DNA of 64,000 nucleotides from Mixophyes australis (taxonomy: Eukaryota; Chordata; Amphibia; Anura; Limnodynastidae): NCBI GenBank assembly GCA_036250195.1, contig JAVHZZ010000010.1, positions 111,249,525 to 111,313,524 of the forward strand, read 5' to 3'. Positions 9,036 to 19,161 of the stretch are shown here, one piece after another (positions within the stretch are counted from its first letter, which is position 1; each line of letters opens with the position of its first letter). The notes under the pieces are model-generated. The model had not been told where the DNA came from and did no database searches. It saw nothing but the letters and a program-made list of their open reading frames with translations. The translations under genes and the position numbers were made by a program.

Positions 9036-12011
9036 ATGTCCAGATTGCCAAAGACAGTTGCAAGTGCCAAAAGCAAGAGGCAAGGGAAGATGCTGCCTAA
9101 GTGCCAATTTGATAAGGGGAGGCAAACCCCGCCAGTGGAGAACGGAAGATGGAACCGTGTCTCAAGGAGGGGAAATCACAGTGAGGTGACCCCTGGAAGT
9201 AAAATGGATGTGAGCTCTGGAAAGAGGAGAGCAGATCACAGCCCATTGTTGCAAAAGTTCCCAAAGGAAGGGATGATACAGTCCAGTACAACCAGGAGAA
9301 AGGTGTACTGGGATGAAGGACTGTGGGAGTGTCTGCAGGATGGGGATATGGATGTGTTGCACCACCCCACCACAATGCAGCACATTTTTGATTATTGGGA
9401 TGAGGAGTGCCCAAAGATTATTACATGGAAAGGAGCCAGTCTACAGGAGAAATTGGAGAACCTGTTGGATTTGTTCCTAATGTTGAAAGAGGAAGCAAGT
9501 GCTTGGAAATTTCGGGATAAACCAGAATGGGATGATTTTACAAATGAAGTTATTTGTACTATGCAGGATCTGGCCAGGGGAAAACCTAGTTACAACCATA
9601 ATCAGCAGTACCTGTATGATATGTGCTTGGCAACCAAGATAGATGGAAGCAAGGACCAAAATAGGCTGCTGGAACCTAGAGAGATGTTTGAGGAGCCCCC
9701 CACAAATTTAATCCTTGAATCATCCCCATTAGAGGATTACACAGACCCACTGGAAACAATGAGCATGGAGGAATTGATTGTAGAATGTCAGATTAGAGGT
9801 GTACCGTACCTGTACTGCACGCATAAGGATATCCTCCAACGTCTTTTAAAGGATCAGGAGAATCCCAGCAATGCCTTTAGTGTCTATAGGAAATGGATAC
9901 TGACTTTAGGTCCCCACATACCCCTTTGGGAACAAATGCAATGTCTGCAACAGAGTTTTGAAGAAGCAGAGGACCAGGTATTGCTACAAGGACTCACTGA
10001 CACTGAAATGTGGCAGGATCAGTGTTATCGAATAAATACTGAGAAACGCCAATTACAATCTCTTTTGTCACATACTAAAAAAGGTGTTTCTCAGTCTGGT
10101 AATCAGGGGGAGGCCAACCAAAGAACAGAAACATTGAGGGGTATTAGTCCAAAGCCACACGAGAATTTGTGCTACCTGTTTCCTTTTGCTGATTTAGAGG
10201 ACAGTGATTTTATGCTGCGTGATCAATGGTACTCCCAAGACAGCACCCTTGGGACAAGCACTTATCGAGAAATGTTTTTGCCCTCCAGTTTAAGGAAGAG
10301 TATCATAACCTACAACTGCTCTTCTGCTCCCGCTGACCACCGTAACCAACAGGGGGAGGTCAATCCCACCGGATTATACACAGCTGCCCAAGCTACCATC
10401 TTGGGGGAGGCTGGAGAAGAACTGTTTGGTGAGGATGTTGTACCTCTGAGTAATCAGAAAGGACTAGGAGAGATCCTCCTATTTGGTGACTTGGATGGAA
10501 AAGAACTACCATGTAAGTACCAGTACCATGTAGCATCTTGTGATAATCTGCCAGAGCTACTGGCACCTGAGACTGTGTATGAGTCAGCCCAGAATTGCAG
10601 AAAAGGCCAGTTATTCACCCCTGTTGTGTCTGAAAACGTGTTACCCATTGAAGTAATGCAGGATAGCACATGTGTGCTCTCCAATGCAAATGATGTGCAG
10701 CTGTACCCGTGTCTGACAGAAAAGAAAGATAAGCCTGCTCAACATATGATCTCAGCAGAAATCATTATTACAGATTATATGACAGAATTAAAAGGAGAGG
10801 AAAAAGGAATTGTTATGCCAGGGGTCAAAAGGGAGAACACAAAGAGTGACAATCAGTTAGTCCCTACAACAAAGGACAATGGGAAGGAAATAGAAGTGAT
10901 AATTGGAAGTGGCCCTGTTAAGGATTCTGGAGAGTCACATTCCTCTCCTTTAGAAGACCTCACAGTTCTGAAAATTACCCTGAGTGGAACAGAATGGGGT
11001 GTCCTTACAGGAACTGTGCAAAAGGTGTCTGAACATGATCAGGGAACTGGACTCCTGGATTACCACCCAGGAGATTTTCCTTCTCCAGGAAAGCACATTA
11101 ACAGAACTGTAAGTACTTCTTCAAAGATAATTAACACTGCTGACATACAAGGGAAGGCTGAAGAGGTAAATGGAGAAAACAGTAATATGCTTGGCTTAGT
11201 ACTTCTGAAACATCAATTGAGCCCTATTAATCTCCAAACTACAGACTCGCAGGAGATCAGAATGTCACAGGCTAAAAATAAAAGTGGCAAAAAGCCACCC
11301 AGGAAAAGTTCTGTTAAAACCTGCTTATCCTGTCCTTTGTCCAGTAAACAGAAAGGAAGCAGGAAAAAGAAGTGGGGATCCCAGCTGTTACAAGTCAATT
11401 TAGCTGGACACTCCAGGTTATTACCCCTGTGCAACCCAATCATGGAAAATGACTCCAGTGACCCAATACAGGAGTTTGCTGGAAGTACCTGGGATAACAA
11501 GGATGCAGTTACAGATCCAACATCTTCATTGGATATCGTGGATCCTCAAACTGAACCTACTCTTTTGCAGCTTTCACTTATGGAAGTGGGGGAGGAGGGA
11601 GATACTCACTACCCTGATGCGCCAGAGGCGAAGGTGTTAGTGCCCACTGTGGAGATTGATGTGGGGGAGGGGGGAACTTTGCAAAAAGATGGATACATGC
11701 AGCTGGATGGGAATAAAGCGGTAAACTCCAAGTGGTATTATCAAACTTATTTGGATGCTTTAATATTCTGCCTATTCTATGTGGGTGGGAGATTGCATCA
11801 CCCAGGGAGGAAGACTGAACTAAAATTATGGGAGAGTGCGAGAACTTTGAGAGATTGTGGATTGTTAAATAAACGCCCACCAGATCCAGGGATATGTCCA
11901 CCCCAGGAGATTGGTCAAAATGGACAATGGACAGAGGCACCCCAAAACCCACCTGGCCGAGGCATCCCTCCTGGTCCCGCTAAAGAGACCAGTCCCTCTG
12001 CCCCGATTTAA
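9036..12011 (+). CDS. Uncharacterised 991-aa protein of the LTR element
   Basis: A single open frame starts about 150 bp after the primer site and ends 15 bp before the 3' LTR. I do not recognise the family. Visible features are a basic N-terminus (about residues 1-90) and a Trp/acid-rich helical segment (about 115-200) that could be Gag matrix/capsid-like. A SAP-like helix-loop-helix lies at about 240-275 (MSMEELIVECQIRGVPYL). A long polar, Glu-rich middle follows, then a Lys/Arg-rich patch (about 747-782, possible nucleic-acid binding), a short hydrophobic stretch (about 901-922, ALIFCLFYVGG) and a Pro-rich tail. No CCHC knuckle, DSG protease, RT or integrase motif is seen. By position it is probably a divergent Gag or a packaging protein. 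The intact frame in a young insertion suggests the protein matters for transposition. Confidence 0.7.
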   Translation: MSRLPKTVASAKSKRQGKMLPKCQFDKGRQTPPVENGRWNRVSRRGNHSEVTPGSKMDVSSGKRRADHSPLLQKFPKEGMIQSSTTRRKVYWDEGLWECLQDGDMDVLHHPTTMQHIFDYWDEECPKIITWKGASLQEKLENLLDLFLMLKEEASAWKFRDKPEWDDFTNEVICTMQDLARGKPSYNHNQQYLYDMCLATKIDGSKDQNRLLEPREMFEEPPTNLILESSPLEDYTDPLETMSMEELIVECQIRGVPYLYCTHKDILQRLLKDQENPSNAFSVYRKWILTLGPHIPLWEQMQCLQQSFEEAEDQVLLQGLTDTEMWQDQCYRINTEKRQLQSLLSHTKKGVSQSGNQGEANQRTETLRGISPKPHENLCYLFPFADLEDSDFMLRDQWYSQDSTLGTSTYREMFLPSSLRKSIITYNCSSAPADHRNQQGEVNPTGLYTAAQATILGEAGEELFGEDVVPLSNQKGLGEILLFGDLDGKELPCKYQYHVASCDNLPELLAPETVYESAQNCRKGQLFTPVVSENVLPIEVMQDSTCVLSNANDVQLYPCLTEKKDKPAQHMISAEIIITDYMTELKGEEKGIVMPGVKRENTKSDNQLVPTTKDNGKEIEVIIGSGPVKDSGESHSSPLEDLTVLKITLSGTEWGVLTGTVQKVSEHDQGTGLLDYHPGDFPSPGKHINRTVSTSSKIINTADIQGKAEEVNGENSNMLGLVLLKHQLSPINLQTTDSQEIRMSQAKNKSGKKPPRKSSVKTCLSCPLSSKQKGSRKKKWGSQLLQVNLAGHSRLLPLCNPIMENDSSDPIQEFAGSTWDNKDAVTDPTSSLDIVDPQTEPTLLQLSLMEVGEEGDTHYPDAPEAKVLVPTVEIDVGEGGTLQKDGYMQLDGNKAVNSKWYYQTYLDALIFCLFYVGGRLHHPGRKTELKLWESARTLRDCGLLNKRPPDPGICPPQEIGQNGQWTEAPQNPPGRGIPPGPAKETSPSAPI

Positions 12012-12022
12012 GAAGGGGGAGG
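12010..12022 (+). other. Polypurine tract
   Basis: AAGAAGGGGGAGG lies four bases before the 3' LTR. It is the expected plus-strand primer and overlaps the TAA stop codon of the element's ORF. Confidence 0.8.
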
Positions 12023-12026
12023 TATA

Positions 12027-13084
12027 TGTGACGCGATGGGTCTGACAGCCATCATTTTCCCCATCTGTCATTTTAAACACTTAGAATGAAAGTTGCTTGT
12101 GCTTAGGTGAACATTGGGTTGCATTAATTTATTAACCTCATTTGTTACATAATCTAAGTGTGTATAAAAACCTATGAGATGGACTTAAGTTGACCATATT
12201 ATTCTTAAATAAAGCCAGGTGGGTTACATGTATTCATCTGAACATTATATCGGATTACAACATGGTGGATGTACTGTTTCCTGACTAAGGCATCACCCCC
12301 TCTTACAGACAGGAAGCTGAGATTAGCTGGAGCCCCTCTGACATCACAAATGACTGGAAGGGGTTAAAACAGGGAGGCTCTCTTACTTAACCAGGAATAA
12401 GTCAATCAGCAACTGGTTGGAGCAGCTATTGTTTCCCCTGGATCTGTTTCAGACTCCTAGTCTCCAAAACAGCAGGAGGGAAAGCCATGAGGGAAGGACA
12501 GCTCTCCACTCCCATCTCCACCCCCCTAATACCTGCCAGCCAATCCCAGTATCTGTGACCTGTGGATAACCCTGCAGGGAGGGATTCCACACATGGGAAA
12601 TGTTGTCCCTTTAAGAAGGCCTGCAGGAGAGATTTCTGGGTGTGGGATTTTTGCTTCTAGAAGCTACTGGCGTTGGAGTTTTGACTGCTGCCCGTGTGCT
12701 GAGGAGGAATTTACCTGGAAGTATTGTGGCTATTGGATTACAAGCTTTTCCTGGACTTGCAGACTTGTCTGCTCTGCCTGGCTTATTCTATTAATCACGG
12801 ACATCATCCTTCCCCTATAACTTGGACTGGTAAAGAAAACCTATTTTCGTTATAAACAATTTGGGGTTATTGAACACTGGGGTGTTACTGGGTGATGGTT
12901 GAAGTTTGGTGAACACTGGGTGTTGTTTGAATTATGGTTTGATATATATATAAGCTATTGTTTGCAGTTAGCTGTAATAAAGATACCGTTGTATCCACAC
13001 CTTTTCTTTGCCTGTGTGATCCTGAACCCCTTGATACCAGGACTTTCTTCTGGGTTCCTACCCAAACATCCTGGTATCATCACA
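12027..13084 (+). repeat. 3' LTR
   Basis: It is collinear with 7825-8883 and one base shorter because of a C-run difference. It ends ATCATCACA and is followed by the duplication GTCAT. Confidence 0.92.
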
Positions 13085-13089
13085 GTCAT
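13085..13089. repeat. 5-bp target-site duplication, right
   Basis: GTCAT, identical to 7820-7824. Confidence 0.9.
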
Positions 13090-13749
13090 CATCATCAACT
13101 TTCAACCGTTAGGGATTGTTTGGATCTGTTCAGTTCAATGTCATCAGACTATCAGATATACTAAGTATTGGACAATGATTCATGCACATAACACAATGGT
13201 GAACTCAGGTAAGAAAACGACACACTGTAACTATTGTACGACACTGTATTGTAGATGTTGGTGTATGAACGCATCCAGCGCAAAGACGCCATATATGTGG
13301 GGCATTATATTGCATCAGGTTTCCATTTTCCAAATGGTGACAAATTTGGCAGATGAATCAGTGATGATACCATGGACTGCTCTATCCTATGCACAATCCA
13401 TATATTTTATAGTATTGAGGTCATGAAGGGTGGGACTTGTTTATTCCAGCAAACTAAAAATAGAAGAAACCACTAGTGCCCGCCTGAGATACTGAGATAC
13501 TTACTGTACCTAACAAACTGACTGAGATTTTGTGCATTCTTCATTAAGGAGCATCCTCCAATCTCCAATGTGCGATGGCAATTGTACATATGTGTGCCAT
13601 GATAAGAATATATCTCCATGTCAAACCTAAAAAAGAAAATCTCCACACAACAGCAGAATACAAACGAAGACAGACAACCGGACATAATCTCCAACACAGT
13701 ATTTAAAATGTTTGATGTAAATCAAAAGATATTTTAGCTTGACCTGATG
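13090..13749. other. Sequence between LTR element and gypsy remnant
   Basis: No gene recognised. It may contain the 5' part of the decayed gypsy element, but no motif supports this. Confidence 0.3.
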
Positions 13750-14800
13750 CATGGCCTAAAGTATTCTAAACCTCTCTCCAAACTGTCCCGAGTGTCTTGG
13801 CAGTAAAAAGAAATTCTGAAGGTTCAGGAGAAGCTGAAGGAGAATAAGCCTTGGGATGAAGGCCATAGTTATAGTAGAATGGTGAAAGTGAAGCATCTGG
13901 AAGATGATAGTGCCCCCAAGAAATCCATGTATAAATGTGTCCAATCTCATCTCACATTAGAGAAGCACCAACGTTGGACTCCAAGATTGTGTTTGTACTG
14001 TGGTCTTGAGCATTACGCTGATTCTTGTCCAAACAAGAATAAGACATTGGGAACCCACAGGATCTAGGGAATGAGGAATTGGTCTCAAATCCGAAACTCT
14101 TCCTAAAACTTCCAACAAGATTGCCTTTTCTTACCACAACAATTCACACCTCAGCCTTCAAAGATAGTGGGGACACAGGTAAGTTCCTTGGTAATATTTT
14201 GCCTAAGACCCTGCAAGTACCACTCCTTGATATACAGAACAGCATTTCTTTGAAGGGGTTGGATGGTTCACCTGTAAGACCCATCAAGTTTTCTACTCCT
14301 CCAGTGACTGTGAACATTGGGGTCTTTCAATCAGATTAGATTATTTTACCCATGGGTAGTTAGACACAATCTGTAAATCAGCAGTGAGAGAGTACGCTGG
14401 AGTGATTCATATCATCACAGTTGCTGGAGTGATTCACTAAGTCAAGACACCTTGGACTCGCCTGCTCCATACCAATAGTTTGCTGAGGATTTCAGTAAAA
14501 GTTCTGCTAACACTCTGCCTCCTCAAAGATCATATGACAGTGCCATTGTCCTTGTCCCTGGGGTTTCATTGCCTAAAGCTAGACAATATTCTTTTTCTGC
14601 TACTGAAGTCAAGTCTGTGGATAAATACATAAAAGAAAACCTTGAGAAATGTTTTATCTTCTTATTTATCTTTTAAATCACCAGTTGAGTTCATGCTTTT
14701 TGTTTTGCAAAAAAGAAGGAGGGCTACACCCCACATCAACTTCTGTGACCTTAATAAATTAACTATAAGGAACCAATATCACTTCCAGGGGCAGGCTGGG
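13750..14800 (+). pseudogene. Decayed Ty3/gypsy gag-protease-RT remnant
   Basis: Reading across frames on the plus strand there are three ordered relics. A Gag zinc knuckle lies at about 13990-14031 (CLYCGLEHYADSC; spacing CX2CX3HX4C, one residue short of the canonical CX2CX4HX4C). A retropepsin-like block follows at about 14155-14280 (FKDSGDTGKFL, then LDGSPV). The start of RT is near 14707-14790 (residues like KKR..TPHINFCDLNKLTIRNQY, matching the gypsy 'R.CIDYR.LNK.TI.N.YPLP' region). Stops and frameshifts break every module, and the element ends before the RT active site. It predates, and is unrelated in state to, the intact LTR element just upstream. Confidence 0.7.
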
Positions 14801-15248
14801 CTGGGGGGCACAGTTCAATCAGGTTCAACCTTTCATATAATCTATCCTAAGTTCACACACTTAGCAAATATTTTCCTCTCGTCCCACAATACAAGTGATC
14901 TATAAAAACATTCTCAGAGACGGATTAAGAAATCACATGAAATGGGAAGGGGCGACAGCTACAATTACTTCTGTTGATAACATCCCCCCATACCCGATAT
15001 ATCCTGATTAACTGAGACCGATCTGTTATTTATACAAGTGACGTAGAACATAAGGTCTGTTCTGCGGTCTGTGGAGGTCGCTGTAGATCCTCTGACGGGA
15101 AGTATTACTGGGACCTTCCCAATCCCATGATTCCTGAGCCGGGTATTCCCTATCCCCATACTAGGATGAGATTCCATCATTAATACAGAGCATTGTACAC
15201 AGGAAGATATTACTCATTCTGGTCCTCACATAAACATCAGATCTTGTC
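14801..15248. other. Downstream flank of the last Ig exon
   Basis: The 3' untranslated region or further exons of the Ig cluster would be expected here on the minus strand. I see no membrane-spanning exon and no clear AATAAA on the minus strand. Confidence 0.35.
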
Positions 15249-15556
15249 CTATTCCACCAGTGTCAGAGTAAATGTTCCCTCAATTGTCTGATAGTTATAA
15301 CACGCCTCAAATCTGATTGTACAATTTCTGTCCGATTCCTCCGCTTTGAAGGTGACTGTGGAGAAGCTGCCAGATCCGTCCTCTAGGTTTCTGTTTTCCA
15401 TTTCACCATCAATAGGAAATATTCCTTTATACCAGGAGAACATGGAGTCGTCCTCATCACATCCTCCAACGTTACATCTAAGTGTGACATCCTCACCCAC
15501 TCGGGGTCTCTCCGTCACGCACTCAATTCCTCTTATTTCAAATTTCCTTTCATCTC
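15249..15556 (-). CDS. Ig-domain exon (last of the cluster), possibly terminal
   Basis: A good acceptor (CCTTTTCTCCACAG) gives an exon start at 15556 with two bases completing a phase-1 codon. The product reads about DERKFEIRGIECVTERPRV, then an Ig fold with first Cys in TLRCNVGGC, Trp in FSWYKG, and a late Cys in RFEACYNY. The frame ends TLTLVE and a stop. No strong donor precedes the stop (only a weak CTG|GTGGAA). The exon may therefore be terminal and give a protein without a membrane anchor, or it may use the weak donor. The domain is probably extracellular. Its ligand is unknown. Confidence 0.65.
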
Positions 15557-15699
15557 CTGTGGAGAAAAGGATAATACATTAGTAAATGAATTTAAAGATA
15601 ATTTCTTTCTTGTGTGACACAGATGTTATACACACATTATTGTGTGAGATTAGTGACACACCAGAGTATCCCAATACTGTAACTGTCTGTATTACTTAC

Positions 15700-15747
15700 T
15701 TGGACTCTGTGATGTTTTCCTGCTTCCATCTACAGGGTCAGGTTCTC
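15700..15747 (-). CDS. Possible 48-nt hinge exon
   Basis: The exon has a pyrimidine-rich acceptor (TTTCTTTTCCTTTATTAG) and a strong donor (CCAA|GTAAGT). It would add about 16 polar residues (EPDPVDGSRKTSQSP) between two Ig domains. It is phase 1 on both sides like its neighbours, and the flanking introns (312 and 143 nt) are of plausible length. Prediction only. Confidence 0.5.
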
Positions 15748-16059
15748 CTAATAAAGGAAAAGAAATACAGACATGAGATATCACCATAAATACAGGTACA
15801 CAGACATTAATTTATCAATTAACTACATTGTATCAATATAGCTGATTGACCCCACATGGGTTCTAACTGCTACTAACCAATCAGGTGTGCGATCTGACTG
15901 ACCAGAGAACAGGCTCTATATTGATTATGTAGTTGCAGTTTCTCTTTTAAGTTGTTTTTTTTTTACATTTAACTTCATCATCATAAAAACTCAGGATACA
16001 GCATCTTTTTTCAGACGCACTTTACAGACGTAACTGGTAACTAGTCAGAATCCTGTTAC

Positions 16060-16377
16060 CTGCGAGTCGTAGATTATAATGTTTCTCTCGGATTGACTTA
16101 GTGACCGTATGCGTCACCTCACACCGGATGGACGTGTTATGGTCACTGCGCTCAGGAGTAAATCTCAGGGTACTAGAAGAAGTATATAAACTGTCCACTC
16201 CAATCCGTAGATCTGATGAGGTCACAGCGTTGCTGGGAAATGTGCTGAATCCTTTATACCACCTGACTTGAATGTCTCTTGGTGAGAATCCAGATATTGT
16301 TGCTGTTAGTGATGTTTCCTTCCCCACCTCAGGTCTCGTTGGCTGGGCAATAATATCCGATAATGAGGGTGGTTTAT
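16060..16377 (-). CDS. Ig C-type domain exon
   Basis: A 318-nt exon with acceptor TTTTCTGTTGTAG and donor GCAG|GTAAC, phase 1 at both ends. It encodes a C1-like domain with FSPRDIQVRWYKG around the core Trp and SIRCEVTH around the second Cys. The first canonical Cys position is Ala (SLTATISGF), so the usual intradomain disulphide cannot form. Probably extracellular. It follows exon 17334-17630 in transcription order. Confidence 0.8.
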
Positions 16378-17036
16378 CTACAACAGAAAATGTCAAAATA
16401 CATCAGTTCTCTGATGTCTGAACTGTAGATAAATCTGATGTGAGGATCAGGAGAAGGATAAACCCACTTTATCATATCCTCACAAATATGAAGCATCGAG
16501 AATTGTGGAAACTGTTGGTAACTTACATACGGGATCTACTGCACTACCCTATCTGTTCATCTGCTGGGTCCACTGAGTACCCTGGACCACGTGTACAACT
16601 TGCAGATGCTTCCTCCTCCGTACCCCGTCAGGGAGCGGGAAAAGTGACTTTGTTGGGTGGTCGCTAATGGTGGTGATGAGGTAAACCCACAGATAAACTG
16701 GCAAAAAACAACAGGATGGCAGAGTAAGCCCATCCCGTCACAGGAACTTAACCTTTAATATTAAATGCTTGTTATTGATCCCCATAACCCTCTGTGAACA
16801 CCTCGTCCCGTGACGTTCCTACAGCTTTGGCTGTGTATGGCCCCAGTCAAACGCCCTTTTGTAAGAAGTTTTTCTGTAAACATCCACCCTCTTATGTGGC
16901 TTTACCCTCCAGCATCCAGAGGAGAAATGGACCTGTGGCTGTGCGATTCTCAGGCCGATTACACATGGGACAGAACATGGTTTCTCCAGCAGGAGCTCTG
17001 ACTGAAGTGACACAGATTACAGCGTTATAGGAATGT
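16378..17036. other. Intron sequence
   Basis: No repeat or exon recognised on either strand apart from the adjoining acceptor. A G-rich run begins at 17037. Confidence 0.4.
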
Positions 17037-17068
17037 AAGGAGGGGGGGGGGAGGGGGGGGGGGGGGCT
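17037..17068 (+). repeat. Homopurine G-run
   Basis: Almost uninterrupted G with single A residues. It is a candidate quadruplex on the plus strand and C-rich in the gene's sense RNA. Confidence 0.8.
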
Positions 17069-17270
17069 TCTTTTGACACAGGGGAATTCAATAAGAAATA
17101 TTTATTAAAAGAATATCTTTGGATCTCCCTAAAAGCACCTTTTAATATATTGGCTTTCACCTTTGAACCAGGCATAGGTGTTGTTGTATAGATGATTTTA
17201 ACCCTTTGTAATACACACAAACTAACATGCGCTGTAAAGTGTGTATGTAGCACATAAAGTAGAAACGTAC

Positions 17271-17294
17271 CTTGTGTTTTTATATATCTCGTTA
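17271..17294 (-). CDS. Possible 24-nt microexon
   Basis: The microexon lies between an excellent acceptor (CTGTTTTTCCTTTTCAG) and a good donor (CAAG|GTACGT), phase 1 at both ends. It encodes about VTRYIKTQ. Only 39 nt separate it from the donor of the preceding Ig exon, shorter than ordinary vertebrate introns. If it is real, it is either joined from a more distant exon or uses an ultra-short intron. Confidence 0.35.
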
Positions 17295-17333
17295 CTGAAA
17301 AGGAAAAACAGAGTAAACAAGGAAACAACTTAC

Positions 17334-17630
17334 CTGGGAGAGATAAACAGATCTGTTTCCTGACTGGTTCTGTAATATCCTTGTGTGTCACACTGCAGGT
17401 ATAGTGCTTCCCATAGTCCTCAGCTGTTGGTGTTATATTCAGTACACAGGATAATGACTCCTTCTCTACAGTGACTGTCGCCCGGTGTCTCTCCAGCTGT
17501 TTATCATTCTCTAACCAGTCCACCGTTATATCTTCACGTCTACAGCCAATCACATTGCAGCGAAGGGTCAGAGGTCTCCCGTAGCTGGGATTATTAGGGT
17601 CACTGGTGATTTTACTAAGTATCGGAATCC
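17334..17630 (-). CDS. Ig C-type domain exon
   Basis: A 297-nt exon with acceptor TTCTGACTCCTCAG and donor CCAG|GTAAGT, phase 1 on both sides. Both canonical cysteines (LTLRCNVIGC, HYTCSVTH) and the core Trp (ITVDWLEN) are present, with the usual AEDYG turn before the second Cys. An extra Cys in the first strand pair (IGC) could form a second bridge. This is the best-preserved C1-type fold of the cluster. Confidence 0.82.
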
Positions 17631-17639
17631 CTGAGGAGT

Positions 17640-18723
17640 CAGAACACGTCATTCAATGACCAGCACAACATAATATGGTTATATCACATCTTACAGCTGC
17701 TGTCTGACTATGAACTAACTCGGGGCTGTAAATATAAGGTAGGTAGGATCACCATACAACAACTACATAGCTATATAAATATACTGACACTATCTACTAA
17801 TAATACTGCACTGTCAACTAAATACAAATTTGCATATTCAAATTGAGCAGGAGGAGAACAATTAATCTTTAGTTTTAGTACCAGGAAGTAAAAAGTGGAA
17901 AATCACAGGGAGATCAGGATTAAGTTTGGATGAACATTTATGTTTATCTGCAGCTGAATGTCACTAAAACCCTTCAGATTTGAGGAAGTTGTGAATTGAA
18001 TTCTGAGTTTGAAGCATCCCTAACTGCCCCATACACAGATCTTTACATATTTCAGTAAACGGAGGAGCCAACACAACACCTCCGTCCAGATCCGTCAGCC
18101 AATCACAACTACGGTGCGCTAGGAACCAACGCTCTGCAGACAGGTGAGAGCCTGAGCCTCCCTGGGGGAGGGAGTGCTGGGGAACATATATTGGGGAGTG
18201 AATAGAAAGCACAGGGGAGTGGGGAGAACTGGTGGAGAAGGCGAAGACTGTCCTCAACATTACAAGAAGGGTAAAATTGGGCAACTCTGGTAAAACACAG
18301 AATTAAACACTGGCTGCTTATACGTATACTAATTACATCTTAATTTGAAACTGGAGCATAATTGGAGCAGTATTCCTCCTGTAATGCCCTCACTGTTGCC
18401 TCTATGACAAATTACAACTCATCTCTATCTACTCTCATTGACAATGGCAATTGTTTGAGTGTATCTCTCATTCTTGAGTGTGGATGGAATTTTGAAACAA
18501 AATACTCCATCACAAACAGCAAATACACATCCTGCAGACTACAGTGAGCGACTGCTGCTAACTAATAAACCAGTCCCTCTATACAAAGAGATCACTGCTC
18601 ATAACCCATCCGTTTCCGTGCAGTACAATTCCTCATTCCAGAACAATGTAAGACAATGGGGCGGACACGCCAGGTGTATTAAGCTTAGTTATAAATGTTG
18701 AGTTATAACAGTTTGAGAAAAAA
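17640..18723. other. Intron sequence
   Basis: No exon recognised. AT-rich, with no clear repeat family. Confidence 0.4.
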
Positions 18724-19161
18724 GGAGGTGTTGCCTATAGCAACCGATCAGATTCTAGCTGTCATTTTGTAGAATGTACTAAATACATGATAACTAGAAT
18801 CAGATTGGTTGCTATAGGCCATACTTGTCAACTCTCCCGGAAAGTCCGGGAGACTCCCTAAATTCGAGTCAGTCTCCCGGGCTCCCGGGAGAGATGGCAT
18901 TTCTCCCGCATACCGGATTTCACAGAGATTCGCGTCATTTGACGCGATTCTCGGTGAATCACGTCATTTTGGAGGGCGGGAAGGGGCGGGACGAGGCCAA
19001 TCGCGTCATTTTGGCCCCGCCCCCGCGACACAAATTACGTTTTCGCGGGGGGTGGGGCCAAAATGACGCGATTGGCCTCGTCCCGCCCCCTCCCGCCCTC
19101 CAGTCTCGCCCCCTCTCCCGGAAACTTGTGAGTTGGCAACTATGCTATAGGCAACAACTCC
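18724..19161. mobile_element. Palindromic MITE interrupted by a second MITE
   Basis: The outer element starts GGAGGTGTTGCCTATAGCAA and ends with its imperfect reverse complement (TTGCTATAGGCAACAACTCC, once the insertion is removed). The element at 18820-19144 sits in its right arm, so the outer one is older. Confidence 0.65.
18820..19144. mobile_element. hAT-type MITE (CATACTTG family), nested
   Basis: Its ends are CATACTTGTCAACTC and GAGTTGGCAACTATG. The 8-bp duplication CTATAGGC lies at 18812-18819 and 19145-19152. The interior is GC-rich with repeated CGCGTCATTTTGG blocks. A relative with the same ends is at 41053-41342. Confidence 0.8.

Larger units (their letters stand above)
7825..13084 (+). 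mobile_element. Recent non-autonomous LTR retrotransposon with one ORF
   Basis: The element is complete: 1059-bp 5' LTR, tRNA-Leu-type primer site, about 3.14 kb interior, purine tract, 1058-bp 3' LTR and 5-bp duplications. The only LTR difference I found is one C in a C run near 8095/12297, so insertion was recent. The interior holds a single intact 991-codon ORF that stops against the purine tract. No aspartic protease, YxDD RT, RNase H or integrase motif is visible in any frame, and the interior is too short for gag-pol. It must borrow enzymes from a partner element. LTR ends resemble those of other gypsy-type LTRs here, so a Ty3/gypsy origin is the best guess. Confidence 0.9.
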
